Of a DNA stretch of 64,000 nt, positions 21,286 through 33,371 are shown piece by piece. The position numbers and the translations under genes are program-made. The number at the start of each line of letters is the position of its first letter. Positions within the stretch are counted from its first letter, which is position 1. This DNA is from Cutaneotrichosporon cavernicola (Eukaryota; Basidiomycota; Tremellomycetes; Trichosporonales; Trichosporonaceae), in contig NC_083397.1 in assembly GCF_030864355.1 (NCBI RefSeq), positions 1,054,001-1,118,000 on the forward strand. Direction: 5' to 3'. The notes under the pieces are model-generated. The model was given only the letters and a program-made list of their open reading frames with translations. It was not told the origin of the DNA and made no database searches.

Positions 21286-24200
21286 TTAGAAGCACTGCTG
21301 TCAGCAAAGTATAAGAATGTACGACTTGCCTTGAGCTTCTGATCAGAGCGCTTGTTGACCTTGCGGTCGACTGCACGTTCGAGTTGCGCCTTGTACTGCT
21401 GCACCTCATTGCGCGCGCCCTCGAGGCGCTGGCGGTCGGCTATCCGCTCGTACTGCGCGTCGGCAAGCTCGTTCTTCATCTCGACCACGTCGCGGCGCAA
21501 GCTGTCCCGCTCGCGCTTGAGCTCGGTAAGCTCGCGGTTGACGTCGTCGACGCGGACCTTGAGCTTAGAGTTGGTCTTGCGCAGCTCGATCAGGTCCTTG
21601 GTGAACGCCTCGTTGTTGCGCTGCTCGGTTTCGAGCTGCGACTTGAGTTCAAGGAGTCTCTCCTCGGTCTCCGAGATCTGGCGCAGCGCCTCCTCGCGCT
21701 CAGTGAACGCACGGTCGCGCTCGACCTCGGCGTTGGTAGCCACGCTGTCTGGCCGCACTATGGACGCATGGGATGCGGATCTCGCGTTGTGCCCGTCGTG
21801 CGAGTCGTGGTCGTACCGTGATGACCGCGCACTCTCGATCGAGCCCTCGTGGTGCGACATGCGTGGGAGCGACGAGTTGGTGAGCGTGGGCGACATGATC
21901 GCCTCGCGACCAGCTGGCAATGGCGGCAACGGGGCGGTCGGGGGAGGGCCGATAGGTGGCAGCTTGGTGCGCGAGCTGCGAGAGTCAATGATCGACGTCT
22001 TCGAGTCGCGGTTGCGCTCGACCTGCTGTTGGAGCTGGGCGTTGTCGGCGGAGAGGGTCGAGCAGCGCTTCTCGAGCTCTGCGACTCGAGTGATGTCGCC
22101 AGAGCGCTGCATCTCGTGCTCGTCGCGGATCTTGGACAGCTCAAACTTGACCTGGTCGGCGCTGATCTTGAGTTGCCTCTTCTCGTCCTCTGCAGCGGTG
22201 AGCGCTTTTTCCATCTCCTCCATTGCCTGGACGACAATGTTGTGCTCCTCGAGAGGAATCAGGTCCTTGACGTCGGGGCGGTTGGCCAAATCCTTCTCCG
22301 CGCGCTCCTTTGCCTCGGTGGCAGCTGCAAGCTCCTCGCGGATCGACTCAAGCGAGTTAGCGCTAGCCGTGAGCTCGCCCTGCAGAGCACCAAGCACGGC
22401 GGCGTGCCGTTCTTCAAGCTCTGCCACCTTCTGGTTGTGTTCCGATGTCAGGGTGTTGCGCTCCGTCTCCTGACGCCGACCAGTTGCAGCGACCTCCTCC
22501 CAAGCAGCATCCAGAGCCGTGCGGAGCTCAACAGTCTCGCTAGAATCGGTCTTTTGACGTGCCTCGAACTCGTCCATCTTGGTCTTGTGGGACGAGTTGA
22601 GCTCCTCAAGCTCGCGCTCGTGCCCCTCCCTCGCCTTGTGGAGCTCCTCGGACACAGACTTGAATGTCTGCTTGTGAGTCTGTTCAAGGTCGTCCAGAGC
22701 GAGCTTGTGCTCCCTGAACATCTTCTGGATCTCGTTCGAGTGATCTTCCCGCAGGCGCTCGATAACCTCGTCAGAGTTGAGAGGGGAGCCATTGGTGAAA
22801 GCAGAGCTCTTCTCAAGCGACCGCTTGAGGTACTGGATTTCGGCCTCACGCTGGCGCAACTGTGCCTCGCGGTCGGCGACAGTTTTTTGGAGAAGCGAGA
22901 GGTCGATCTCTAGCGACTGAACAGAGCGGAGAGGCTTCAACGAGTCGAATGGCATCGACTGGCGCTTGGGGAAGCGCTCAGCCTTGGGCGAGCGTTCGAA
23001 TGCCATGCCGTTGGATGGAGACGAGCTCCACGAGTAACGCGGCGACGACGTGGCGTAGGCGTAGCCCGAGAGGCCCTGAGAGAGGGAGAGGGGTCGCAGC
23101 AGACGGAGCTGCTCGGACCGCGTAGAGTTGCGGAAGTCGCCTGACCGCGACTGGGCGTACGGAGAGCGCATCATGGCCTGGTGCAAGGGGTCGTCGTGGA
23201 TCTGCGGCGACACGGCGCGGCTGGTGAGCTTTGGCGTCTGGAGAGCCGTGTCGGACTCGCTCGAGTCGTTGCTGGTGCTTCCGCGCTTGTTCGGGGAGTC
23301 AGGAACACGAGCACTATCCTCGTCCTCGAGCTCCTCGTCCCGCTCGCTAGGAGGCTCGAGCGTCGGGGTTGCAGGACCGTGCTGAATCTGCTCCAGACGA
23401 GCCTCAACCTCCTGCAGGCGCGCAATGAGAACCTCGTTGTCCTTACGGAGGAGGTCGACCTCTGACTCGGCGTCCTCAGCAATCGTTCTTAAGACAGGCG
23501 GCGTCTCGGGTGGTGTTGACGGGCCTTTCTCCACAATCGTGGAGAGGTCGCGCCGGCTGGTTGAAGGAGCCGTCTCAGAGTGCTCCTGGAGGCGGGCCTC
23601 GAGAGTCTCGATGCGACGGTCCCGCGTCTCGATCTCCTCGAGCAGCATATCGACGTTGGGCTGGCTGTCGATCAAGGAGAGACGCTCCTCGAGGTCGGCG
23701 ATCGCCTTTTCGCGCTGCTCAGCCTCCTGCTCGTACCGCTCAACGAGTTGCGCGAGCTCGGCACTGCGGGCTTCAGCGGTGGCAACGCGTGCCTCAAGCT
23801 GCGAGATGTATGTGTTGCTCTTGACTGACTCGGTCTTGAGCTGCTGGATCTCGGAGGTGAGGCCGGTGATCATCTCCGTTTGACGGTCGTCATTGTCGGT
23901 GAAACCACGGAACTTGGTCTCGAGATCGCGAATGTAGGCCTCGGACGAGTCGTTGCGCTCGGTGAGCTTGGCAATGCGACTCTTGAGCTCGGTCACATAG
24001 GCCTCGTGCTCGCTCAGACGCTCCTGAGTCTTAGTGAGATCCATGGCCTGCTCCTCGTGTGCCTGTTGTGCCAGCGCAGACGATGCACGTCCCTCAGCCA
24101 ACTGCGAAGTCAAGGAAGCAACAACTTTCTCGTACCTGTAAAAAGTCAGCTTCCCAGCCTAACCCCATTTCCAGTGTACCTCGAGGGTACCTGATGAATA

Positions 24201-26404
24201 GAACTCACTCCAGAACGACGGGCTCAATCGTCTCGTTGAACTGCCGGAGCTTGTCGTCTTCGTCCTCAAACTGGTCGGGGTCGCTCAGGGCCACAATCTC
24301 ACGGCATTTATGGAAGTATTGGTCCTGGAGCTAAAAGAGGGTCAGCTCCCCGTGCCTGCCAATCGATCCACCACAGCCTGGGCTGCCAAGGGCCACGACC
24401 GCGGAAACCGTTGATCCCCAACAGGCTCGGAACTCACATGACTAAACTCATCCTCCAGGTCCGTAAGCTTGTCTTGAAGCTCGGCTACTTGGCGCAGCAG
24501 TGCTTCCTCGTTGTTGGCACCGTTCGCGCCACGGCTCCGGGTTTCACGCGGACCCTCAGTCTCTATCGTTGCAAGCTTGGCACGCAGTTTTGTGACCGTG
24601 TTGCGCAAGTGGTCGATGTCGTCCCATCCAACTTCAGCCTGGTTCTTCTGCACAGAGTTCTTGATCCGCCTGGCTCGCGATGCGTAGTTGATTGTGTTGA
24701 GCGTCTCGCTAATGTTGTACTCGAGTGGAGAAATACACGCAATCATTGTCGTCATCGCATTGCCTCCAATGGAGTCTGAGGGGTTAGCATCGAAAACTCA
24801 AAACCATCTTAGCACTGCTATCAACGTACCTTGGAGCAAGCGTGTGAGCTTCGAGTCGCGGTACGGAATGTGTCCCCGGTTCTTGGCAGGTTCGGAGAGG
24901 GCCGAGATGACATTTCCCAGAGCAAGGAGACCACTGTTGATGGAGATGCCCTCCTTCATGCGTTCTCCCTGGGCGGCGGTGCGCTTGAGGCGCTCCGAGC
25001 CGGCCAAGTCGACCATGTTGAACTTGCTCGTTAACACGACCATCTCATCGTCGCAGCCGCGGCCCATGGCGCCGACGTGCACGCTGTTGGGACGGCCTGC
25101 TCCGAGTTTGCCGTAGCTGGATGGAGGCCCGCGGGAGAAGACTGGGGTGGAAGAGCGGGATCCGCCTCCAAGCATGACGGAGTGCGGCCGGCGGCCATTG
25201 GGCGTTCGAGGCCCGTCCTCGCTGTCGTGAGAGCTGTCAACGCGACGCGACTGGATAAGGGTGAGGGAGAAGACGGCATGGGATCGGGACGAGGTGGCGT
25301 TCATATTGGTCTCGCCGGTGCGACGACGCGTCGAGCCCTCCCGCAGGAGGGTCATGACCTCGGACACGTTGGAGACCTTGATCTCGCGAACACCTGACCA
25401 CACGATGCGCCCGTCCGCATTCTCGCGGATGGACACGGGCATGCCAGTGTTCGCCAAGAGGTCAATCATGTCCTCATTGTAGAGCTCCAGGAAGGATACC
25501 CGGCACTCCCAGGAAGCGCCTGGGCCCGAGGCCAACCGGATCTCGTCTGCGCGGCGAAATACTGTCTCCACAGTGCGGGGAATGAGGCCAGCTCTAGAGT
25601 CGTCCTCCAAGTCCAAGTAGTCGGCATCCTCGCCCGTCGTACCCATCGAGTACGACTTGCCAGAGCTTGTTTGACCGTATCTGGGGAGCGTCAGCGAAAT
25701 TACCTTGCCAGGAAGGGAGTGTCACGCGTTGTCAACGCGCTAGGCGCTTGGACCGTTGGGCTGCCGATACTCACGCCAAATATGTCACATTGAAGCCGCG
25801 AAGGAAGTCCTCGATGCGGTCTTTGGACACGACATCGTACATGTCCATCTGCGATGCCTGCTCGCCCATAACGTGATCGAACGCAAAGGTGGGATGGCGC
25901 TTGGCCGACGACACGATCGTGTTGGTGCCCGCGAGCACTGCTGGGTCGACGCTGACACGGATATCATTCTGCGAGATGGGGTGCACGAGCACCTGGCGGT
26001 GGCGAGGAGCAATGGTGGGGTCTGCTGGCTCCGATGGTCGGATACGCAGCACTGGATGTCAGCAACAGTGATCTCGACATGGACCCCGGGCGATTGGGGA
26101 AAGACGGGTGGCGTTGACCGACTTCAACCCCGTGTTCCCCCCGACTGGGTGGCCAGTCGGGCAGCACAGGTTGATAGTGGGTCGCCGCCATAAAAAACGC
26201 ACCGACGCGAACTTGACCCTTCTCTGCGTCGTCGCCACTTGCGGCCGTGTTTGAGGTCACCGTGTCGGCCAAGCTAGGCATCGCCATGGCAATCTTGTAT
26301 CGACCAGATGCAGACTGGGGGCGAGGGATGGACGAGGGGGTATTGGGGGTGGGAGAGGCCACAAGCGACGCCCGGCGGCGTGGAGTAATGGCCGTGCCCG
26401 ACAT
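21286..26404 (-). CDS. kinesin-4-like motor protein with long coiled coil
   Basis: A plus-end-directed-type N-terminal motor of the KIF4/KIF21 kind, likely acting on spindle or cytoplasmic microtubules. Exons 26404-26203, 26051-25775, 25680-24830, 24775-24438, 24330-24209, 24135-21330 and 21294-21286 give 1534 residues. The P-loop is GQTSSGKS (162-169), switch I NATSSRSH (287-294), switch [11 protein letters not shown] (382-390), and the neck region contains [12 protein letters not shown]. The [15 protein letters not shown] block after switch II is kinesin-4-like. An insert of about 70 Ser/Gly-rich residues (about 305-377) sits just before switch II. The rest is long heptad-rich coiled coil interrupted by a disordered Ser-rich stretch. 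The last intron appears to be GC-AG with a 9-base final exon (ends KLKCF); if it is not spliced, the frame runs on to 21012. The kinesin subclass is inferred. Confidence 0.9.
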
Positions 26405-28881
26405 GGCTGCGGGCCGCGCGGCGGCGACGGGGGAAACGGGTGGGCAAGTGGTGATCGGAATAGGTCGCGAGGATATGAGCTAGGTGTTGAGCGCTGCAGC
26501 TAGCAGAGCAGTGATGGGGAACGTGACGAGGATGGCCGCCGTTCAAGGGTATGTGGGCGCGGGATGGAATGTGTGGGCGCGTGGGTTGCAAGTGGAACCA
26601 AGAGTTTGTCTGCGCAATGTTTGTATGTCGCTGTACGCGTGTCTTTGGCGAGGCTCGAGTGTGGGGGAGGGTGTGGGGGAGATGGGTGATGGGTGATGGG
26701 TGATGGGTGATGGGTGATGGGTGATGGGTGATGGGTGATGGGTGAGATGAGTTTGTTGTTCAAGGTGAGAGCTAGTAGCGAGTAGGGGATGTGGATTGAG
26801 AGGAAGGCAAAGAAGTGATGGTGCGGACCGGGACTGGTGGAATAGGGATTGAGGGGTTTCCAGTGAGCGTGCGAGTTTGCTTTGATTTGTTTGCAGAGTA
26901 AATGTAAAGGTGGAAGTGCACCAGGCGAAAGAGAGAGGAGTGAAAGGGGGAGGGGGAGGATGAATGGATGGATAATGCGACGACGAGACAAGCCAAGACC
27001 AAGAGAAGTAGGTACTGTAGGTTTGTGCTAGTGTGTGAGTGTGAGCGTGCGTGTGCGTGTTCGTGCCCGTGTGCGTGCCCGTGGTGTGTGTGTGTTCGTG
27101 TACGGCCTGTAGCCCCTGAGAGAGGAAGACGAGGCCGAGCACGAGGAGAAGGCAGGATATGGATGGAGATGGGGATGTTGGATGGACGCGTTCAAGGATA
27201 AGAGGAAATGTCGCACTGGCAGGGGAAGGGTCATACTCTCCCTCTCTACTGTTGCAGTTGTAGTAGTAACAAGTACCCAGTAACTGTCAATGATCGAAAC
27301 TCTCCTTTCCCTCCCCACTCCCTCAGTAACCTTGGTCGTCCTGTCTTTCCTGGGGGTGGGATGGGGTGGGATGGCAAGCAAGCCAAGGGTCACAGTAGGG
27401 GTTAGAGCAACCGAGGGGGGGGGGGGGTACACCCACTGAGATGAGCTTCAGGGATATTTTACCCACCCCTCAGGGTTTGGATCAATGATCACAAAGACCT
27501 CCTTAGCTCCTTAGCCTCTGTCTCCTCTGTCTTCTTGCTTTATTCACTTGTAGCCTTAGTTTGGATCACTTTCGTAACCTTTTGTAACCCTTTCAAGGCC
27601 CACCTCCCTGTCTAACACCATACCACCATACATCATCATACATCCCAGAATCACTCAAGAGGACGCCACTTGGCCATCTGCAACGTGTAGCAATTCAGCC
27701 TTCCCCGTGTGCTTCAGAAATACAAGTCTGTACAAGCTCTGGCTTACCTATAAGCATGCTCAATCCTCCGCGCCATGCCATACGTATGCGTATGTACTCT
27801 CCAACTCTCCTTGCTAAACAATCAACTACGCCAGAGTCAGAAATGACAGAGTGCAGCTAGTCTGACACGTCTGATACACCTTTAATCATTTCTGGAACCC
27901 AGACTCTATACTATGAAGCAAAGCTATCAAGCGACCAAGACTCTCAGGGCGCCATTAGAACCCGACGGCCCCAGTAAGTTGGAGCCGATCTCTGTCGCCA
28001 CCCCAAGCACCCCAAGAACGGTTCAACGCCACCGCCACCCCTCCCATCCCCCGAACCGCCATCCGCTTGGGGTTTCGGGACGGTTATCCCATCCCATTGA
28101 TCACCTCAATACTTTCCCACATGCCACATACCTCTCTTCACATTCTTCAATTTTCGTCAAAGCGTCAAAATACTTACTAGTCTACGCGCCTCCCTTTGAT
28201 ATTAATAAGACGTGCCATGCTCAAGCCCCCTAAAGCCACTTACACACCCAAGTTCTTGGTTGACTTTTTTCATTTTGCGCAAAACGATACACGAGCACGT
28301 GCAAGCTTACATCCCTGTCAGTCTGCAGTCTGGAATCAATGCCGAGAGCTGCACCCTCTTCTCTCACTTTCACATGCGACCCAATTCAAACAAACGGCTG
28401 CCGCACATTACTGCCGTATCACAGTCCCGCCCCCCGGCTGCACCGGCTGTTGCAAAGCATGACAAAGCGGTACGCCATTTAGTCAAAGGAACATAGAGGG
28501 CAGGCAGAGAGGAACGGAAGCACTGCAGGATCAAAGTGGGGTTCAAGCGGCCACCATTCAACTCGGGCCCTACTCGGGCCAGGAACCCGCAACAGAGCGG
28601 AAGAATATCCGCATATGGCAAGCCGATATTGGCAGCACTAAACGCATCCCAACATCCAACATGCGACAACCCCTGCTTGCACCTCCGTTGCACTCTGTTG
28701 CCAAAGGGCAAAGCTCAGACAGGACACAGTACAAGGCTTGTTTCGTGTACAAAGCCTCCTCTGCATCAAGTCTCTAAAACGCGCAACACACAGTCGCATC
28801 CTTGTATCTTCTTCCCGCGCTTCGGCCTCCCGGATCACCCTTCACTACTCCCCTTCTAACCCTATGACGCGCTCCATACCC
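26405..28881. other. long intergenic region with simple repeats
   Basis: About 2.5 kb between the kinesin start and the 3' end of the GCP5/6-like gene. Contains the 7-base minisatellite at 26681-26743, a GT/GC-rich alternating run at about 27032-27095 and a poly-G run at about 27415-27427. I see no gene; the frames on the minus strand are translations of the repeats. Confidence 0.45.
26681..26743. repeat. minisatellite, nine copies of a 7-base unit
   Basis: Nine perfect tandem copies of GATGGGT, in the presumed 5' region of the kinesin gene about 280-340 bases upstream of its ATG. Confidence 0.95.
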
Positions 28882-31800
28882 TCACCGTCCCTCACGCCAA
28901 CGTCCTGACCGAGCGCCTGGTTCACCCAGCCTGAGCCGGAGCAGAAGCTCCTGCAGCTCAACAGAGCCTGGCGCGGCATGTTGTGACTCCACCCTATCGT
29001 CACCCTCTCCGTCGAGCAGGAGTTGGAGATCGGCCTCTTCAGAGGTCTTCTCTGTCTGCCGATCAAGGGATTGCGTCGTACTCGTGCGCAGGGAGAGTCG
29101 TTCCAACGCGTGCAGCTGTTATGTTAGTACACAAACCGTTTGCCGCCTTCAAGGAAGTGGCTGAATGGGATACCCGACAAACCCGGCGGACACTTACGAA
29201 GACAGCCTTCTTGTCAGACCAGTCCTGTCGGATCGTCGACACGCGAATCGCGGCGTTGGCCACGGCCATTGCTCCCCGTTCGACTTCGGCAACTGTCTTT
29301 GCCAGATCGAGGATGAGGGACAGCAGCGCCATGAGAATCTTGAGCGTGACTTGATGCCCAGGTTTGTCACTCAGCAAACATGCGCGAAGGACGCGGTTCA
29401 GGATGATGTTGTGATACAGTACAAGAGAGTGCGCCGACTGCAGCTGTGACAAGGAGCCAAGTTGGGCGATGCCCTCGTCCTCGGCGTCGCCGCCTGCCTC
29501 ATCGAGCTCAAAGTCAAGGTCCTCGTAGTCGTCGTCATACTCTGCCCCAGGCGTTATCGGACGCGAGTCGGTGCCCGTGACCATGGCCCCTCGACGGCGC
29601 AGCTTGTCCAGCCGCTGACGCATCACGTCCCAGTTGTGTCCGACAGCCGTATCGAGCACGTAGCGGCTCAAAGACGAAACGAACCACGACATCTCGTAGC
29701 GGAGGAACAGCGCCGTCTTCTCCGCTTCAGAGCCAGCGGGGAAGGGTCCATGCTGCGCTCTAGTTGGTAACCTAACTTGCGATGACATCCGGGTGTACGT
29801 GGCATCCGCACCTGTCTTCAGTGGGGAGGCGTCTGGTGGGGGAGAGGGTCGAAGTACGGAGAAGTACAGCAGCCGCAGGACAGCGTCAACACGCGACAGC
29901 CGCAGCAGGAAGTTGTGTATTCGCTGGTACTTGTCCATGATGTTGGTCGGGAGCAGCGTGGCAATCGCGGTCGGCGGCGAGTAAACCAAATAGAGAAAGT
30001 CAAGTGCTTCAATGGCCTGTGGATTGAGCCAGCGAGCTCGTCGCCCGCCCTCGGTTTCGTCAGGCAGGGAGCGAACGGCGAACGAGACGCGATCCTCGAG
30101 GTTCTCCCAAACTGGTCCCTTGTTGCACAGGTCGGCGATCTCGTCATCAAGCAGCGCCGTGCGCAGGGCGTACGCGAGCTCAGAGCCACCCGGGGGCCAC
30201 TTCGTGCGATCGCTAAGGCCGAGCCCGAGGCCAACTCCCCAGCTGCTTTGAGATGAGTCAGAACCTCCACCATCTAGTCCCAATCGAGCGCGAGTACGAG
30301 CACGGCGTCCCAATCCTAATGCGCCTCCAGCCCCGGCTTGGTCCTTGCCGAAGAGAGCCGCACCTACCCGTTTCGAGAACCCGGCATCACCGCCAAGCCA
30401 GAACGCCTTGAGAACATCGAGGTGATCCAGGAAGTGCAGGTCGTCGATGTAGAGGGAGACGAGAGAGCGTGAGATCAAGGCCGCGTGGGCTAATAAAGGC
30501 GCTAGGAGGTGTGACGAAATGTATAGTTCGAGAGTGGGCGAGTCACTTGGGAGCAGAGGCTCATCCAGGCCGGAGTGGCGCTGGACGAACGCGTCGAGCT
30601 CATCGAGTGGTGCTGGGACCCACAATGAGGCAGAGTTCTTGGATCCCATGTGGCCACCTGGAGGGAGGTTAAACACGGCCCAAAAGTCGGCGTCCTTGTC
30701 TTTGCCAGTAGTGGACTTGGATGGTGACGATGGGGCACTTGGATCATGGGAGGAAGGTGGTGTTGGTGTGTACACCGTGCGGCGCCGAGAATGGAGACTT
30801 CCGATCGAGGATGCCGAGATCGTGCGAGCTCGGAGCGCCGAGGCACCCCGCCAATAATCGATCTCGCGCTGCACGCGGCGAGCGTGTGAACGCAAATCGT
30901 TAGGCGGACTGGGATAAATCAGAGTAAGTCGCCTTTTGACCTACTCGTCAACGCGGCCCCAGCCCCACGACGCGCGGATTGGCCAGTCGGTCGAGCATAG
31001 CGGATGGAGACCCTTTGACGCTTCCCGCAACGCGCGCAGGCTGCGACCCGCTTCAAACAGCGCACGCCGGTCGTCGCGGGGCACGAACGCAGGCATGCGA
31101 CGGGCAGAGAAGGTGTACTCCCATCGTACACCGTACCCATCAGTGGGAGGAAGGGCCTTGCGCGTGATGCCCAGGTCGACCCACGGTTGCGCCTCTGGGT
31201 CTTCGCACTCCTCCGTGCGCGAGTCGTCCTCTAGCCCAATCCATTGGTGCAAGAGGTCAAGGAACGGCTTCGAAGCGTGTGAGAGAAGGTAAGCTAGTGA
31301 GAGAACGACATAGCTGCGCTGCTGCTCAGTGGTGGCGGTGGAGATATGTGCAACAAGGTGTGCGTGTAGGTGTGTGAGTACGGAAGCGGGCCGCGCTGGA
31401 AGACCGATCGGTTTGACCGTGTCGATGGGCTAATGTCAGCGATGACGCACGCCAACGTACCCAGCACATAACCTCGCACAGTGTAGCTGTGAGCTCACGA
31501 GTGCCAGCCAAAGCCGCGTCGCGTCGCAGCCATGGCGCACTCGGGTCAATCTCTTGAAACGTAGCCTCAACTCCGGCGGCGAGCCGGTCCTTGACATAGG
31601 TCAAGATAGTGGAGAGAGTGTAGAAAAGGGCGTGATGCGTGGGAGTGAGTGGTCTGCTGTCAGCGCGGAAATTTAAGGAAGGTGGCAAGGCAAGGCGGCA
31701 GGGCGGAGGAGGGTGGGAACAGCCCCCGGACAGCGGCCACTCACGTTGAGCTGTGCTCCGACACGATGATCTCGAGGCGCCGGACAGCGGTCCCGATGGC

Positions 31801-32573
31801 AAGAAACTCGTCCATCACTCTGTCGTCAGCGTTCTTTCCTCGGCTCAGCTGACCTCTCAGCTGTGCGCCGCTCGAGGCCTGCTGGCCTCGGCCCTGTATC
31901 AGAGTACACGAACCCGCCACGGCGGGTCGACCAGCGCACTGTGCCGCTCAGCGCGGTACCAAGCGTCGCGCGCATGAGGAGATCAAGAACAGAACGCCCC
32001 GGTGCTGGCACTGATGTTGCGGGCGTACGTATCTTCGGGAGAGCGAGGGGCGGCTCGGAGCTGGTGTCAGCTATCCACACATCCACACCTGTCTCAGCGA
32101 CTCACGTGACGAGAAAGGCCTCGAAAATAGTGGATTCAGAGAGGAGGCGCGCAGCTGTGCCGTCCCATGTAAGTGGCTGGTATCAGTTAGGCTGCGGGCG
32201 AGTTCGGTTGGCATACTTGTGACCTCGAGGGCCCAGCAATGGAGTCCGCGGCTGCGCTCCACTCCTCAACTCCCTTCCGCAGCTCGGTGGGTGATGGCTG
32301 AGCGTCTTCCACCTCCGGAGGAGCCCCGTATACCCCGACATCGAGAGAGGGAAAGATGCCGTTCCCGACACTCAGATCGAGCTCGCCGATATCAGGGAGT
32401 GAGGGAAGAACAGTGTCTTCTGGGATCTCAGGTTTGAGGACGGAGAAGGCGGGGACAGCCAGCACCCTCCGTCCCAACGTTCCGAGTAGGCGCTCGGCAC
32501 CTGGCGCGTCTTCCTCCAGCGGAGGAAGGGTGAATGTCGGCGCCGTGTTCGGGCCGAGGGGGAACAGCCCCAT
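28882..32573 (-). CDS. gamma-tubulin complex component, GCP5/GCP6-like
   Basis: A second Spc97/Spc98-family protein, expected in the larger gamma-tubulin ring complex. Eight exons: 32573-32217, 32176-32106, 32060-31854, 31819-31745, 31653-31461, 31429-30945, 30908-29198 and 29115-28882; 1110 residues with all phases consistent. N-terminal (GRIP1) marks include WDGTAARLLSES and DEFLAIGTAVRRLE; C-terminal (GRIP2) marks include SLYIDDLHFLDHLDVLKAFW, LFLRYEMSWFVSSL and SAHSLVLYHNII. A loop rich in Gly and Arg interrupts the GRIP2 half and the tail is acidic. The divergent sequence and large size fit GCP5 or GCP6 better than GCP3 or GCP4; I cannot decide between the two. A 24-base stretch near 29768-29791 could be a further mini-intron in frame. 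It diverges from the Ser-rich gene. Confidence 0.85.
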
Positions 32574-33371
32574 GAGTGCTGCTGGGCAATGATGGCAATG
32601 GTGGTGAGGAATGCGAGGAAGGTAGGCAACAACAACACGCGGCGACGCGTAATGTGGAGGTACAAGCGGAAGTATTTGGAAGAGTGGGGCAGACCGGGAG
32701 GTACTGGGGTTGGTGAAGGTTGAGCTGCTCTTGCTCGTTCACTCTCCCCATCACTTCGAGCATGATCGCATGGTCACGCAACCTGTCCTGCACCTTTGCA
32801 AGTGATCACTCTTCTGTCTGGCGGCCAGTCTGCCGATTGTCTGGTAACTCGAGCTGCGTGGTTGGCGAGGAGCGCAGGTTCCAGCCCAGCCCAAAGGGTA
32901 GCATGGAGAGGGTCATAGTCACCGTCCTCAACCATAACTCGGGGGATCGATGGCCTGCCGCGGCGGCGTGGTTGGGCAATTGACAGCGCTCGGGTTGGAA
33001 GGCTTACTGTACCCACCACAGGACATCCCGTGAGCGCCCTAGTTGGCCCTTGGCGCGAGGGTGGGACAAGGGCGCCAAACTGAGCTGTGTCCACCCTCTT
33101 CGTGACTTGGTATTCATCATCAGCTTCCTCCCCATTCTGCTGATCAAATCTTCCACCCTTGTATCCACTTGTCGAACTTCCATGTAGTGACTAACCTCAG
33201 CACCCCGAAACGCCGGGTGGCCCAAGCGGGTGCAAGAACGGAAGGGTCCTGTGATACTAGGCCTAAGCGAGTCTGCGACTCGCCTCACTTAACCTCTTCA
33301 CTTCGCTTCCTCTCCTCTGCTAACTGGTCAACCCACATCCCACTCCACGATCCTTCCACAAGCTTGCGTTG
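32574..33371. other. divergent promoter region
   Basis: 798 bases between the GCP5/6-like gene and the Ser-rich gene. No gene and no clear TATA box. Confidence 0.4.

Noticed and set aside
21352..22913. Long plus-strand frames opposite the kinesin coiled coil
   Set aside because: Shadows of the minus-strand coding sequence, composed mostly of Ser/Arg/Leu with no domain.
26500..27142. Long minus-strand frames over the repeats upstream of the kinesin gene
   Set aside because: They translate the GATGGGT minisatellite and the alternating GT-rich run into His/Pro/Ser and Thr/His repeats, which are artefacts of simple sequence.
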